This document shows positions 1 through 12,989 of a stretch of 64,000 bases of DNA, one piece after another. The stretch covers positions 1-64,000 of the forward strand of contig FLMG01003675.1 of assembly GCA_900088475.1 (NCBI GenBank). Reading direction: 5' to 3'. The notes below the pieces were generated by a model. That model worked only from the letters and a program-made list of their open reading frames with translations, was not told where the DNA came from and ran no database searches. The stretch comes from Hyphochytrium catenoides (lineage: Eukaryota > Sar > Hyphochytriomycetes > Hyphochytriales > Hyphochytriaceae). A program made the translations under genes and the position numbers. The stretch's first letter is position 1; the number at the start of each line of letters is the position of its first letter.

Positions 1-160
1 TAAGCTGACGTTATGTGTATTGCCCCCTATGTCCTCATAACATGCTATGTTAGCTAAACCTTATGGTTGATAAATGGCTTTGACTAAGGATCCCTTTCTA
101 GCTCTGATTTACCTTTACTATTACCTATTTTTGCCGCTCAGGTCTAACATCTTGATCTCT

Positions 161-3100
161 AGGACTCAATATATCTCTGGAAGCGGCTGATTTGGGTAAC
201 ATCGTGTCCACTCTCAACGCCTTCCGTAAGGTGAGGAACGAAATCGTCTCGCCTCGCCACTAAAAGAGGTTAACCAAGGGCTGGGAATGTGCAACCTTCC
301 AGGCGGTTAACGACACGACGGGAGGAGACTCGGCGCACAGGTGAGATCAAATGGTAGATTTGAAAAGGGGATAATAGAGGCTGGATGGGAGAAGAAAGGT
401 TGCGAGGTCTGTTAGAAACCTTGGTCTAAGGAAGTTTGGGCGTTCTTCGTTGGTGCAGCAAACCTTCAATCAGTTCCGGGCAGCTGCAGCCTGAAAGCCA
501 AACATCACTTCTCGCTCTGAAAATTGTCGCCAGTTACGATGTATGTATTTTTCCATCCCTTGGCCTCATTCTGTTGCAGCACGGTGGTACACTCTTCTCT
601 ACCCCATCATACCTCTCCCTTTCTACTATGTGCCTTCGCCAAAGTTCGATATGTTGTCGCGTCTCTTAGACTCCACCTTTGGGCGTCTCTCCTACCTATT
701 TTGCGGTACAATCACCTGCCACTCAGCATGTGACTTACGTTTTTCTCCAGGTCCATAGTTTCAGGCTATCAACGGGTTGCGACGTAAGAATTCGTCTCCC
801 TCAAGAAGATGGGCAAGGCATCTATTGCCTTCATCTAAGCTGTCCGAGTGTTATCATAAAGAATGCTACCAAGCAGGATGGTCTGCAGGAACTCTCGGCT
901 GAGTGCCAAAGCGTCACGGTTCAGCTAAATGAGACACGGTTCCCGGTCAATAGACCCCACGTATTGGGAGAGGGAGATGGGGGCAGTAACCACGCTGATG
1001 GTACATCAGCTATGGGAAGAGAGCTTCATGACGTTACTGTCTGGCCTGTTGTTGAGTTCCGGCCTGATAAGGAACAACCGGGGCTCCAAATGAGTGTTCT
1101 CTATCTTTACAATGGAAAGGAAGGGGATCGACGAGGATTATCTGCCCCAAGAACAGTTCCCAAACCTATCTTCCGCTGCATTGCCCAACGGGTGAACTTG
1201 GCTGCTTCCTCCACTTGCGATATATTTTTCGAGTCTTTGGCGGGCGAAGTGATTCAGGTCCACAGCTCTCCTAACTATTAGCCCAGTCTCAAGCCTTACC
1301 ATCTCCTTTTCCTTTTTTCCATGATCTGGGCATAGGCATTGCTGCCGCCTATCTCACTAAGACAAGTCTACTTAGAACTCCGATTTAGTTCTTACCTGCT
1401 TCTACCTTGATTCATTTGTGTTCTATCTCTGTAGGAAGCGAACATCCACATGATGAAGTGCGCTCTGTGCTATGCTATGGTAGAGATTGACGAGTTGGAA
1501 CTGCATCGGTGCAACAGTAGGCGGCTCCAGACTCAAGACTTCGGATTGTGGGAGGTATTTGATGCCATCATCTCCTGCCAGTGCTTCACCATAGTCTCCT
1601 CCGTGGACTATCTCCACACGCACCTCTCTGAGAGACGCGCGAAACGACGGGGTTGCGAAGAGCACAATGGGAAGACGAGTACCACCAATATGGAAGATAG
1701 ATTTGCGATCAAGACAGAGTTTCGGGGTATCGAAATCAGGAACACCAGGCGTGAGAGTAATGAGCATACTGCCGGTGGGTCAACATCGAAATGCCGGCTC
1801 CATTTTGCTGTCAGCTCTAAAAGGGTTGCACCTCTCTGCACTATTAAGGGAATGAGATCTACCACCGTATATCCTAACGACGGCCAGGCTGTTGCAAAAC
1901 GATTGTCATTCCGCTTCTATGACTCTGTATTCTGCGTCCATAGTTGGTAGTTCTGCTTCTCGACCTTGACCAGCAGTGCCAAGCGTTATAGAGACCCGCT
2001 TTCTTTTTATCATCGTGTCGTACTGGGGCCTAGTTGCTTCGTTTCGAGCTAACCTTTTCCGTCATTTCACAGTTGTTCCACTGTTTCCAGTTGCCCTAGC
2101 TTTGCTTGCCAATCGTTCTCGGAAGTATCGATTGCGGTAAGGTCTTCAACACGTTTATGTGAGGCAGTGATTGGCTCACTTCCATATCATCTGCTTCGTC
2201 TTGGCCATAAACCTTAGTAACATTGAATGCGTCTCTACATGGCGCTAAAACAGGGATATAGTGTGGCCTTTACAGTGGACCATCTCCATCCAACAATGTA
2301 TTTCCTCCATAGACCGGTCAGACGACTCAAAACGGTAGGAGTAATGAGAGTCTCTCTATCAATTCACCGGTCTCCCCTACACAGAAAGTGAGATCATTTT
2401 TTCGCTGACTACCTTCTTTCTCCACACTCTCACATCTTATATAGAAACCCTTCAATCATGAGGTTAGGGAATATTCAAACAGTTCTAAGCATCCACGACG
2501 CTCGCCATCTACCGCGGTTTTGGCGGACACTACGACAGGTGGCTAATTCACCAGCAATTATTCTTACCGCTTGCGGCCCCAATTAGGGCTCTTAGCAGAT
2601 CAACAGCCTTCGGTTGAGCTCTATTGATGCTTGCACTTTTTTGGGGCATGTTATGTCTTCCAGCATGTTATTGTTTTGGAATCCACTCCGGCCTGCCTTC
2701 CCTTGAGTCTCTCTGTCTCTAATCTTTAACCATCCAGGTTACTAGCGCCTGTGACATAGCTTCCATCACTATCGAAGCAGGAGAAGACTTTTTTCCAATA
2801 TGCAGCCACCTTTTTGGCGCGGAAGTGAACGAAATGGATCTCCATCCTCTTAATGGAGAGATATCCGATAGCTTTGTTTATATGGAGGGCCTCAAGTTTC
2901 TTGTGTCAGTCAAAGCAAGAGAACTGCTCCTGCATCTGACGACATCCTCCACCCATTTGCACTTCCACACCCACACTGCGGAGCTGGTGGTAGACAATCA
3001 CTGTGGAAGCATTATGTATGCTCTGGACATGGCAGACAGCTCTCTGCTAGGAGGTAAAGTAGGGAGCAGACCGCTGCATCCCGAATATTATACCAGTAGG

Positions 3101-5475
3101 GAGCTCCTGGGTACAGCACCAAGTCCTAGTCTTCGCGGTGCGTGGAATGGAGGTTTCCCTGTCACCTTCAGTTAATTCCTTATTGTTGAGGCTAAGTAAA
3201 AGATCTTCCTCGTTACCGTAGCTTATTTGATACTAGATCTATGGATTGCGGCCTCTAACACTCTCATTCTCTCTATTCTTCTCCAGTTACTAGACGAGAG
3301 GGAAGACGGCCACTTCGATATGTGAGTTGAGTCAATTTAGAATATCGCATAGGCCCGCCCCTCATCACTAACGAGTCTATACTAACCTCTCTTTCCCGAC
3401 ACTATTCAGCACCCTCGTCTTCACTCCGACGAGGCTGAATCCGTTTGCTCCAAAGACGTAGAAGCTCTGTCGGTGCACGAGCTTCGAAGGGAAGTTTGTC
3501 GTCTCAGAGAAGCCGTGTCCAAGGTCTCGACAAGGTGAGAGGACCAGCTATCATCACAAGGTAATTAACAGTCTCCACCCGTCTGACGTTTGTAACTCCC
3601 AGACAACTCTTTCTTGCAGTGACAGTCCAGATCATGGGTGTCAGGCTGCTTATCTCCGCTCGCACGTCGTCTTCTGTGGACTGGCTGATCAAGGAGACAC
3701 GGAGACGGTGCGTTCGGCGCAGAGCAGGACTACCCCCGCTAAAATCCCTCATACTGCTTGCTTCTTAAAACCACAGCAGAATGGGTCCCTGGCTCTAAGC
3801 TAGTTCTCTTCTTCACTGCCATAATGTTGTCTTCAAGGTTTGAAGAGTTGAGGGCTGCACCGTCTGTAAGAGGGAACACTCTCCAGCTGTATACCGAAAG
3901 AGGGGAAATATTACACCCCGATGATAAGGTAGGACATTTTTGGAGCCCTTAGACAGCTTCTGGTTGATGGAAGCTATGCTGCGGCTGACAGACAGATGCT
4001 AAAGACATGATGAAGACGGCTTAGAGATAGAGACTCCATTCTAGCTCCATCATAATCATGTCCACAGGAAAAATCAAGTATATGTCGAGAACCATAGCTT
4101 GGCAACCTGACTCACCTCATACTTTCTATCATCCAGCTGGGCGTCGTTTGTTGGGATGGGCAGCTCTTGCTTGCGAAGTCTCGGGACGATGACAATGGAA
4201 ATGCAAGCATTCTCCTTACAGCTACAAATACCACACCCGCCATGGTACCGGTAGGTTGCGCCAATCCCGCATACTACCCTCCTTTTCCCTCCATGCGCGT
4301 GCGGATAGCTAACCGTAATTAACGTCTACTCGCGTTATCTGCCTTTTCATGAAGGGCTGTCCCTTGCTCTTTTGCCCTTAGTACGTTTTGACTCTTGTTT
4401 TGATGCAGGAGAGCCCGTCTTTAGAGTCGATGCATGGACACGGGCAATCTTCAGCTCTGCCATTTGCAGTTCCCCTCCCTCTTGTCTTCGCTGCTTTTCC
4501 GAATATCCCTGGCACAGAGATATCGGGTCTGCAGACACTAGTTGCTAGCGTTAAGGCCACCGATTGGCCTCCTGTTGTGCTAGAGGTGCAAGGTTTTAGA
4601 CCTGTCGCCTCGCACATGACCGAGATACAGCTTCTTCCTGCTCTTCGTCTCCTTTCCATTGATGTGCTGGTCATGCTTTCCAAAGTCTTTGGAGTCTCGG
4701 ACCCCTCTCTTCGCGCTCTGTCGCACCAAAGCAGCTCTCTCTTAGCCGCGGTCCTGGCAGAGAGGTTACAGTTGTCTCATGGACAGAGGTCAGAGCTCAT
4801 TGACCTTGGTGGGAGTGATACCGAGCACGATGTTAATCAGGTGTGGCAAAACTGTTAACACACCCTTGACCGCTCCCAGCGATTGTTTGAAGGAAAATAA
4901 TTCCTGTTTCTTTCTATCAACCAATTGGCACGATGGTTCTTCTTGCTCCAACTTGCTTTGTTCTTCATCTCTCCCTTACCTCTTTAACCCTTATTCTTCT
5001 TTTATCTACATGCGTGCTTCTGACTTGTCGGCACGTGGCATATACACTCTTCTCACGCATATCAGAATTCTATATCCGTCCTCGCTTTGTTCTTCATCCC
5101 TCCCTTACCTCTTTAACCCTTATCCTTCTCTTATCTTGTACTAGCTTCTGGAGACTTTCGCAAGCAACCAGTGCGAGGATGACTTCTTTCCTGAGTCCAT
5201 GGCCGCCTATGGATTGCCAGGAACCCCAATAGGGTCAGACGAGCTGGCTGGTGCTCCGACGGCAAGATCTGAGGGGACATCCGACCATGGCTCAGAGCCC
5301 CTGCTAGAGATAACGTTAGAAGGTAGCTAACTCAGCTGTCCAATGTCGGAGTCTTCGTGGCTTCTATTGCTATCCTATGACCCCCCAACCGTACATCCAC
5401 AAACCGAAACCACGGTGTCCCCCTTATGATACTTTATCTGCATCAACTTCAGGATCCACTGGAGTGCAAGACTAG
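161..5475 (+). CDS. 3' part of a large multi-exon protein, possibly VPS13-like lipid-transfer protein
   Basis: At least ten exon-like open segments join in phase, among them about 160-230, 750-1280, 2739-3051, 3287-3337, 3410-3535, 3620-3700, 3838-3928, 4138-4248, 4409-4840 and 5143-5330, with a last short exon ending at TAG 5473-5475. The 5' end is outside the window. The penultimate large exon has a frame (residues like MTEIQLLPALRLLSIDVLVM) that resembles the C-terminal conserved block of VPS13/chorein proteins: a hydrophobic beta-rich stretch, then a helix just before the C terminus. Earlier exons carry TG-type motifs (STGCDVRIRL) like the NxTG motifs of the VPS13 SHR-binding region. VPS13 proteins are bridge-like lipid carriers at membrane contact sites. 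The exon chain is well supported; the family assignment is weak inference from a few segments. Middle exons between 1280 and 2739 are unclear; 2275-2335 is one candidate. Confidence 0.5.
4954..5136. repeat. two-copy direct repeat inside an intron
   Basis: A roughly 54-bp pyrimidine-rich segment beginning GCTTTGTTCTTCATC occurs at about 4954-5007 and again at about 5083-5136 (period about 129 bp) with few differences. It lies in the intron before the last long exon of the VPS13-like gene and is probably a simple local duplication. Confidence 0.8.
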
Positions 5476-5919
5476 GCATAGGTTCACATCGCTCAAGAGG
5501 ATCCACTTGTAACTTACTAAAATCTCAAAGTTCACTAGTTCTCATAGCTCAGAAGTATAAGTTGTGTACATGGCTTACACTCTTGGGTCTTTAGCATCAG
5601 AGAATAACGGTGCAGACGACATTGTCTCTCCAATTACTTTTGATAACGAGCGCCTCTGTGCCTAACCTCTAATCTACCAAAACAAAGCGCACACTTTAAA
5701 ACTAGACTCGCTCCTCCCATTCCTTTCTCTCTCATAACCTAAAACTATTCGGGTTGCTCTTCTCCTGGCTGTCGAGCTCAAGAGAGGTCGCAATGGGAAG
5801 CGGCGTATGTACAACTAGGCTAACCAGACAACAACACGTCGGCAGGCCCTCCGATGACATGACTTACTCGTGGGCCTGCCTCGTCCGTACAGCAGCTGCC
5901 TCGCCTACTTCCAACGTGG
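5476..5919. other. intergenic gap between convergent genes
   Basis: Separates the 3' ends of the VPS13-like gene and the PDZ gene. No coding exon or structured RNA was seen. It should hold the 3' untranslated regions of both genes. Confidence 0.6.
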
Positions 5920-8329
5920 CTAGAAAGTGTCCTCTCGCGGGGCAGTAGGCTGCGTTACTCTACTTTGAGCCTCCACATTTTGATTCGCTATGAAGTCCAG
6001 ATCATCACGCAGACTACTCTGGCCGCTAGTTGCGGTTGCATTCTGAAATGCTGCTCTGACGGATTCTCTAAGTGCAGCCGAGTCGCGGGGCATTGTTGGG
6101 GCAGGAGGCGGTCTGGAGCGGTTATCGAGGGTAGTATAGGCCATCATTTGTGTGGCTTCAGCCATTTCCATTGAGAGGTCGTTGTTAGCACTGTCCCTCA
6201 GGCCCTTGGCACCTGGATGTGGGGGAGATGGGCTCCCTTGCGAAGGAACATCGTCCATTGACCCGAGGTGAAGAGAGTTGCCCCCTGATCCTACAGAGTA
6301 CACCTCGTCCTGTCCTGGAGACTTGGAACGAAGAGCTGCCAACTGCCCTGCGGCTCTTTCTTCCCGCACTAACGGATCCATGCTCTCAGGAGGTTCTTCG
6401 GGGAACGAGTCGAAGTATGGGTTGTTATACCGCTGGTCGTTGAATATCATAGACTGATAGTCGTCATCAATCACAGTCTCTGTGTCTGATCCGTACTCGA
6501 AAACGGTGTCTTTGTCTGAGTCATTAGCCTTGAAGCGCAGAAGACAAGGCTTTTCCACCGTCTTCAAGAACTCCATCGTGTTTGCAAACCCTAGGTCTGC
6601 TGTATGCTTATCGTTCACAGACAGCAGCATATCCTGCGGTGACATCTTGGTGATATCAGGGTATGTCCCTTTCCCGGTAAGGCGGGCGATCACTGGACAG
6701 CGAGACATCCTATCTTCCTTCATTGTGAAGCCCAACGGCCCATATTCCCATACAACACGATAGACACCGGGAGGATCTGCAGATTGCGGGATGGGTTCAA
6801 TAAGCTTCAGTTTGGCTTTCGCCTTGAACCGGAGAACTGCAGGCTTCTGCACGGTGGCAAGAAACTGCAGTGCTCTTTTGAAGCCCATCTGCAAGGTGGG
6901 CTTGTCGTTCACATAGAGCAGCTCATCTCCCACTTTACAGTCCTTTACAAAAGCCATGTCGGGTGTGGCAGTTATCTTCGCGATAATAGGGATGTTCTTG
7001 TCGGGGTGACGCCTCATCGAAAGGCCCAACCGACCCTTTTCCCAAAGTATATCGTACTCACCCTGTCCCAGCGGAGGGACAAACACATTCTCACTAGATA
7101 CAGGGGTAGGAGGAGCCATCTGCATTGGCCCCATGCCTGCGAATGAGGAGTTCCCGCCGATTATAAAAGATGGACCTCCTGCCACAAAGGAGTTGCTCGT
7201 CACCACAAAGGAGTTTCCAGTCCCGCTCGGACTGCCGTGACCACCGTAGCTTGGAGAAGGAGAACCAGCAAGCCTTGCCCGTTTAAAACGCAGCACTACG
7301 GGCCTAGGAACAGTGCTTAGAATCTCTAGTACTTGAGTGAATTGGTAGGAAGTGGTCATCTTCTCGTTGATGCACACAAGGTAGTCTCCAGACACAACTT
7401 TGTCTAAATCGGGAGAAGTTCCCTTTCCTGTTTTCCTAGCAACAATTGGCATCCCGCTAGGGTGCGCTTTGATGGAGATGCCCAATGGCCCATGCTCCCA
7501 AAGGATCTGACACCACCAATAGTGGTTAGAATGAAGAACATTGATTAGAGCAAATCTCCGACAAAATTAGGGTGAAGAGTTCTCTTACCTCATATTCTCC
7601 GTTTTTCAGAGGCGGCAGGATCACCTTTGCTGGGGCTGGTCTCGCTAATGTTGGTGCTGGCGGGAGCCCAATGAGAGAACCTTGAGGCGATGAATTATTT
7701 GACGTTCCCATCGTCGGAGACGAACCACTAAAACTGGGCGCAGACATGGAAGGGGTTGAGATAGGAGAAGGCATTGCAGTCGATCCATCACGACGGAACT
7801 TCAACACGCAGGGCTTTTGACAGGTCCTAAGGATCTGCATCACCTCCTCAAACGTATGGTCTCGCGTAGGAATATTCTGCACAGAGAGGAGTATGTCTCC
7901 AGACGAACATTTCTGTATGTCAGGGGACGTCCCCTTCCCTGTGAAGCCTGTAATCATGGGAACCCCGTTGGGACTTCTTCTAAGAGTTATTCCCACTGGT
8001 CCTCCTAGTGGCATAGATGACGTGATAACATTGGGTTAAAAGAACAACCGCTGGCAGGGACATAGAGAACGGAGCAACAAGTCCCAGAGATCTAGCGCAT
8101 GTGGCGAGGAAAAAGAGCGGCTATCTTCTTAGGCAACCAAAATCAGGTAGTGCAAGCCAAAGTTGAAAGCTACGAAACCTTAGCTCATACCTGGCCATAG
8201 AAAATCGTATTCTTCGCTGTTTCTCTGGCCGAAACCCCCGTCCCCTAACATCGGGCGACCAGGCGCGTAAGCCCTAGGCAGGTCCGTCAGGGAGCTGCCT
8301 GAGGAACTAGACTGATGTGATATTCTCAT
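5920..8329 (-). CDS. protein with four PDZ-like domains
   Basis: Three exons are seen. Exon 1 starts at ATG 8327-8329 (MRISHQSSSSG) and ends near 8190 at CCAG/gtatga. Exon 2 runs about 8006 to 7590 and exon 3 from about 7510 to the stop at 5920. The joins are in phase and restore the same motif at each boundary. There are four PDZ-like repeats of about 75 residues. Each begins with a (G)xYxxxWxxGPxGxx strand, has a GKG(T)xPD segment in repeats 1, 2 and 4 (repeat 3 has a variant), and ends in a strand of type KPxVLRFK. The tryptophan lead-ins are EYDFLW, EYEILW, EYDILW and VYRVVW. The C-terminal 180 residues are acidic, Ser/Pro-rich and probably disordered, with proline-rich segments. PDZ arrays bind C-terminal peptides and act as scaffolds; the partner here is unknown. 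An additional 5' exon cannot be excluded. Confidence 0.85.
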
Positions 8330-8551
8330 GATAAATAGGGTAGCGATAAAATCAGATCGGCTTAGAGCTTCTTCTTCTTCCCAAATGTGGAACAGAGAGT
8401 CTCTCACTGCAGCAGGGCAGCTTTGAAAAGAAGACAGCGGACACGGGCCCTATGCGACGCCTGCCCGTCTCAGGAAGTGGAACCTTAAATGACAGCCGAT
8501 AAGGCTCGTAGGTGCCATTGCTGCCAGGTCACCATGTTCAGTTAGCACTAA

Positions 8552-8768
8552 TCACTGTTTGAAGACCCAGTCAGGGTGAGAGGACTCTGTATATCCTAAT
8601 TTTTGAGTTATGTCGTGCGCTATCGTCCTTCCATCCCTTCCGTAGGCAGTAAAGATCTCAGGCTTCCGCTTAGACGTCACAGCCTCTGGTCGGTTATAGG
8701 CCTCAATCAAAGAGTAATGACGGCTTATTACGGGCCCAATGTTCAGGATGAAGCCGTACCAAAACTTA
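8552..8768 (-). CDS. candidate last exon of a small unknown protein
   Basis: The minus-strand frame is open for about 72 codons after a good acceptor (pyrimidine-rich tract then CTACTAG, boundary near 8768) and ends at a TGA at 8552. It begins KFWYGFILNIGPVISRHYSL and finishes in a charged tail with HPDWVFKQ at the C terminus, reading like one hydrophobic helix followed by a soluble tail. No in-frame ATG is present, so a 5' exon must lie at higher coordinates; I could not connect one with matching phase. Product not recognised. Confidence 0.35.
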
Positions 8769-9363
8769 CTAGTAGAGTATGAGAGGCAGGCAGGGTATAG
8801 CGAGAGTTGAACCGCACTCACTCGCACTCAATAATAATGGCCTATCCGCAGTCATAGCGCCCGCCACTCTCCGCCGCGCTCCCTTCCTTATGAGTTCCTC
8901 CCGTAGGTTGGGCCCTCGTCTCTCTCGCTTATTTCTTGGCGCGCTCTGTCTCTCGGATTTGCAGCAGGCTAAGCTATCTCGCACATTCTCTGTCTGACGA
9001 CAGTGTATGGTAATATACTTATTTGGTCTGTATATACTTTCCTTTCTGTTTCGTTTGGTCCCTGTCTCTCCGCAAATGGTCTCTTTTTGTCGCCTCCTGA
9101 AGGCAGTTTGTGTGGGCTGATAAGAGTGCGGCTTATATATTATGTTAGCACTTACAGAAGGAGCTCTTTGGGTCACCGAGGCTACCTAATCCTTCGCCGC
9201 CGCTCGGGTGCGTCAAAGTCAGAAGCAATACAAGCAATACCCTCAGCCTCCTAATCCTAAACCTTGGTAGCTGAGCCCAGCGTCTTGGGCAATTCTTGTT
9301 AACCCACGGGGGCAAATATAATAATACGTCACACCATGCCAATATAACCATGTACCTCAATAG

Positions 9364-10128
9364 CTGATCCCAGTAGTAATACTGCTGGCCTGTGGATTCA
9401 TCCTATACGCCAAAAGGGACGGCAAGACAGAAAATTGCTGGTACGACCAAACTCCTCGCTCCATAGACTGTGGGTTTGATCTTCTCCCTTATGTCGCTAT
9501 TGTCCCAGTCAAACTCAAGTCTCTTCACAAGGAGAAACAGGTTATCCTCTCTTACCTTTCCACAAGGCGGATGATGGGTGGGGGAGCCTCTCTCTGGCTC
9601 CCTACCCGCAACATTAGCTTGTTTGCTATTCTTGTGTAACTCCTCTTCGGTGTGTCGTGGAGACAGTTTGTGAAGAGACAGGAGATATTAGTGCGCTAGA
9701 CTGACCAAGAACGAGACAGAGTGAGATAGATAGGCCCAAAAAGGTGCGACTGCATCTGCACGTTTTGCAGTGCTATGGATTCGATCTTCATGAAGCCTTG
9801 CGTCCCCTAATTCACTACGAGCAGATAAAGACCTCCAACGTGTCGCCTTATCTAAGGATATCTTTGCTATCAACACGCTCTTACGTCCTCAGACCATCAC
9901 GTAAACTTTTTCCATAGTTGCTGAGAAGTGATTGTTTGTTCATATCACGTCTTCCTTCTGTTGGTCCCCGCTTTTCTTGAGGAAGACTCGGGTTCACTGA
10001 GAGATGCTCGTTTGTGTAACAGACAGATGGGAGAGACGATCATCTCATGGCAATTATGGAGCGCCTTTAACTTCTATCGCTGGACCAGTCGTTCTAAGAG
10101 GAGAAGGCATCATTTTATTATTGATTGA
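9364..10128 (+). CDS. fragmentary candidate gene, unknown membrane-associated protein
   Basis: Three protein-like open segments lie on the plus strand. At 9364-9639, after an acceptor (CAATAG), there is a hydrophobic helix (LIPVVILLACGFILYA) followed by a 75-residue soluble part including a WLPTRNISLF stretch. Near 9835-9901 a segment reads DLQRVALSKDIFAINTLLRP. Near 9981-10128 a basic C-terminal segment (TSRSKRRRHHFIID, stop 10126-10128) follows an AG. Phases between the pieces were not resolved and no start codon was assigned, so this may be one gene, two genes, or partly chance frames. Family not recognised. Confidence 0.3.
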
Positions 10129-10359
10129 TATCTGCTGCCTCCATGCTACAATCACCTATTATATGGTGAGCTCACATCACCTTGTGTGTGCCGTCATCCC
10201 TATCTTTCTGGCTACTCTTGATTCTCTCTTGCATACACTGTGATGGCAAGAGGAGGCAACTGGAATAAAAATTAGACCTTTATGATGATGTACCTTACAC
10301 GTAGGTTTAGCTGCTGTTTGACACTAGGAGGAATTCTTCACCTGCTCAATCAACTGTCT

Positions 10360-12970
10360 TTAGACTTTGAAGCCTCCCACAGGCATGAGGTCTTTAGGCT
10401 TTGTAGTCCGTGCCTTTAACAATGGGCCCATTCTCTTTACTCCTCGCTGTATGGCCTTTTCTAACTCTAGGTCAGCAGCATCCTCCAGAAGCTTCTTCTC
10501 ATGAGCCATGGTCTTCATCATGTCCTCATGAGTTTTCAGATTGTCTGCTCTCTCAATCTGTTGTCGTTGATCCCGACAGTAATAGAGTGTCGAGGTCCGT
10601 CATGAATCAACACAAATGCCATTAGATAAGTTCATCTCCAGCTAGACAAAGGCTAAAGGCCATGAGGATCTCCTACCTCCTTGGCAACCTTTCTCTGGCG
10701 GGCTTGCATTAGCCGGAATGCCTCCAGCTCCTGCGCTTCCAGGCGCTTTTCCTGCTCCTCTAAAACTTCATCTACAGCGGCCTCTTGCAAGAACACGTTC
10801 CATTGCCGAGCGTTCTCCTCTGCTTCTTTCACGTCCTATGGTCCCATCAAGATGCATTAGGAAATTGTTTAGGTGGATTGTTGAAGGCTGTCCCCAACAG
10901 CGTTCTTCTTTGGGTACAATAACATGTCCTTTTACAATCCCTAACCTGATCCTTTTTCCGTTTCTTCATATCAATCTGCAGTCTTCTGCTCCTATCAATG
11001 GCTTTTTCCAGGTTCTTTCGCCTTTCCTCGCTGTTGATGTATGAGGTGCAGAGGCCGGTACAGAGACAGTAGCGTCAATGAGATGAACCGTTCAGTGCTT
11101 GAAAGGATAAAGGTAGTGTTACCGCATCTGCATCTCCCTGTCTTCTTTCGCTTTAGTCTCTTGTACTTGGTTCTCGAGGATCTCCTCGTTCTGCTTCTTA
11201 ATCTTAAGTAAGTTCTCCGTGGCCTACAAGCGCAAAACAACCGTCACACCAAGTTAGAGTACAAAGTTTCGCAGCATAGTAGTCTTGATGAAGGCTGCAA
11301 GAAGCGTAAGTATTCACCGCGTCTATCAGCTTCTGTTTCCTCATTAGCTGGGCATCGAAGCGCTCTTTGGCTTTGGCCTTCTTCCGCTGTTCCATCAGCT
11401 CCTTCTGCTCCGCGATCAGCTTTCTCCTTTCCTCCTCTTCCTCCTCTTTCCGCGCCTCCAATTGCTTGAGCTTCTGGAGTTCCGAGTTCGCTTGTCTTGT
11501 TGCTTTATGACAAAGTAACCAGCGCGGTTGAAGTATAACACACAAAAATAGAATGAATAATGCGCTGAGGTCAAAGTCTACTATCGATGGCACGAGTTTT
11601 TGGATGAGAGACTACCTTCGCTCGCCATCCGATATTGCCTTCGCCGCTCCTCTTCAGCTTCGCGGTCTTCTCTTTGCTCTTCAAGGCTCTTCTGCACTAC
11701 ATGCTCACCCTGCCTCTTCTCCTGCAGCAACCATTCCGCTTTAGCAACCGCAACCAACATCCATACGGTGACCCCATTTGTCTTGTCGTCGTACCTCTTG
11801 CAGTCTCTGTATCTGCCTCTGCTTGAACTCTTCCTGTTGAACGTCCAAACTTGCTTTCACCTCGTTAACGCCCTGCTTCCGGATCAACTCTTTCTTTTTC
11901 TCATTCCTGTCATACTCTTCTATCGACTTCTTTACTTGTTCTTCCCATTGCTGCTCTCTCCTCTTCTGCCACTCCACCTTCAGCTCCCGCTCCTCTATTT
12001 GCTGCTCGCGGTCCTGAAAAAAGGACAAAGAAGAGAGTGAGTCTGGCAAAATATTGTCCATGAACGTGTTACCTCAACGCTGTTCTTTGTGGGCTCATCC
12101 GATTTCGTTGAGCTAAGAGTGGATTTCCGACATCTTTGCGCCTGGCTCCTACCTGAAGAACGTCTACTAGTAGCTGCTGCGTACGTAGGTTTTTAATGAG
12201 GTCCGTCTGCTCAATAACTTTTCGCTTGGCAGCCTCAATCACAACACTTCTCTCTTCCTCCTGCCGCTGTAGTTCTAGCTGATCCATTCTTTGCCGCTCC
12301 TGTTCCAGCTTTTCTTCCATCTCCTTCTTCCAGTTTTCCTACGTGAGCCAAATAGGGACGAAGAGAAGAGAAGAAATACAATTTACTGACGGCAGCTGAA
12401 GTAAGAACCTTTGATGTACCATACCCTTCGCTTGCGGATCGCTTCCACCGTGTCCGGCCATGCTGCGGTTCGGTCCTCCGACTTTTTCTTCAACGACAAT
12501 CTCCGGCTCTCCGTGTCCTTAAGGCTGGGGGCAACTACACTGCTCTTGATGCGATCTAACTCTTGCTTTGAGATCACCCCTACACGCTTGTTGTGTGTCC
12601 CTCGCGTTGGGGTTGAGGGTAACTCCATTCTTCCAAACTTATTCTTCGCCTCACTGCCTAGTTTGGATGTAGAAGCTCCTTTGCACAGAGCCTCAAAATC
12701 CAGCAGATGGTCCAATGGCGGGCACTGAAGACGGCTTCGGATGTCCTTCTTTAGAGTTCTGTTACCACTGTTTGGAGTTTGTAAACCGCAGCGATAGCAA
12801 TGGGCCTGATGATGGTCCGTGGGCTGATAATACGACGGTGCTGCGTTTTACTTACGACGTTCTCCTCCTCAGGCATCGGCTTCCACTGTTAGGCTTTTTC
12901 CGAAAAGATAAAACCTTCACACTCCAGCTCCCGGCACGAATTAACACTCTGCTTTCTTTTGCTGCTTCCT
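10360..12970 (-). CDS. CFAP210: CFAP210 (CCDC173)-like ciliary coiled-coil protein
   Basis: About nine exons splice into one long, highly charged coiled coil of roughly 500-560 residues ending MPVGGFKV, stop at 10360. The N-terminal part carries the signature of the CFAP210/CCDC173 family: a VISKQELDRIKS segment, then WPDTVEAIRKRR, an iD/E-rich helix, and TDLIKNLRTQQLLVDVLQ joined to DREQQIEERE. The rest is continuous heptad-like helix rich in E, K, Q and R. In well-studied cilia CFAP210 is a microtubule inner protein that stabilises doublet microtubules. One intron between about 11773 and 11740 is only about 34 bp. The 5' end is uncertain: the frame is open upstream to about 12970 through one small intron but has no convincing initiator ATG, so a further 5' exon is likely. 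It is divergent from IFT74, another ciliary gene. Other axonemal coiled coils (CFAP45, MNS1) are less similar. Confidence 0.75.
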
Positions 12971-12989
12971 CTGTCTTCTTGGCAGCGTA

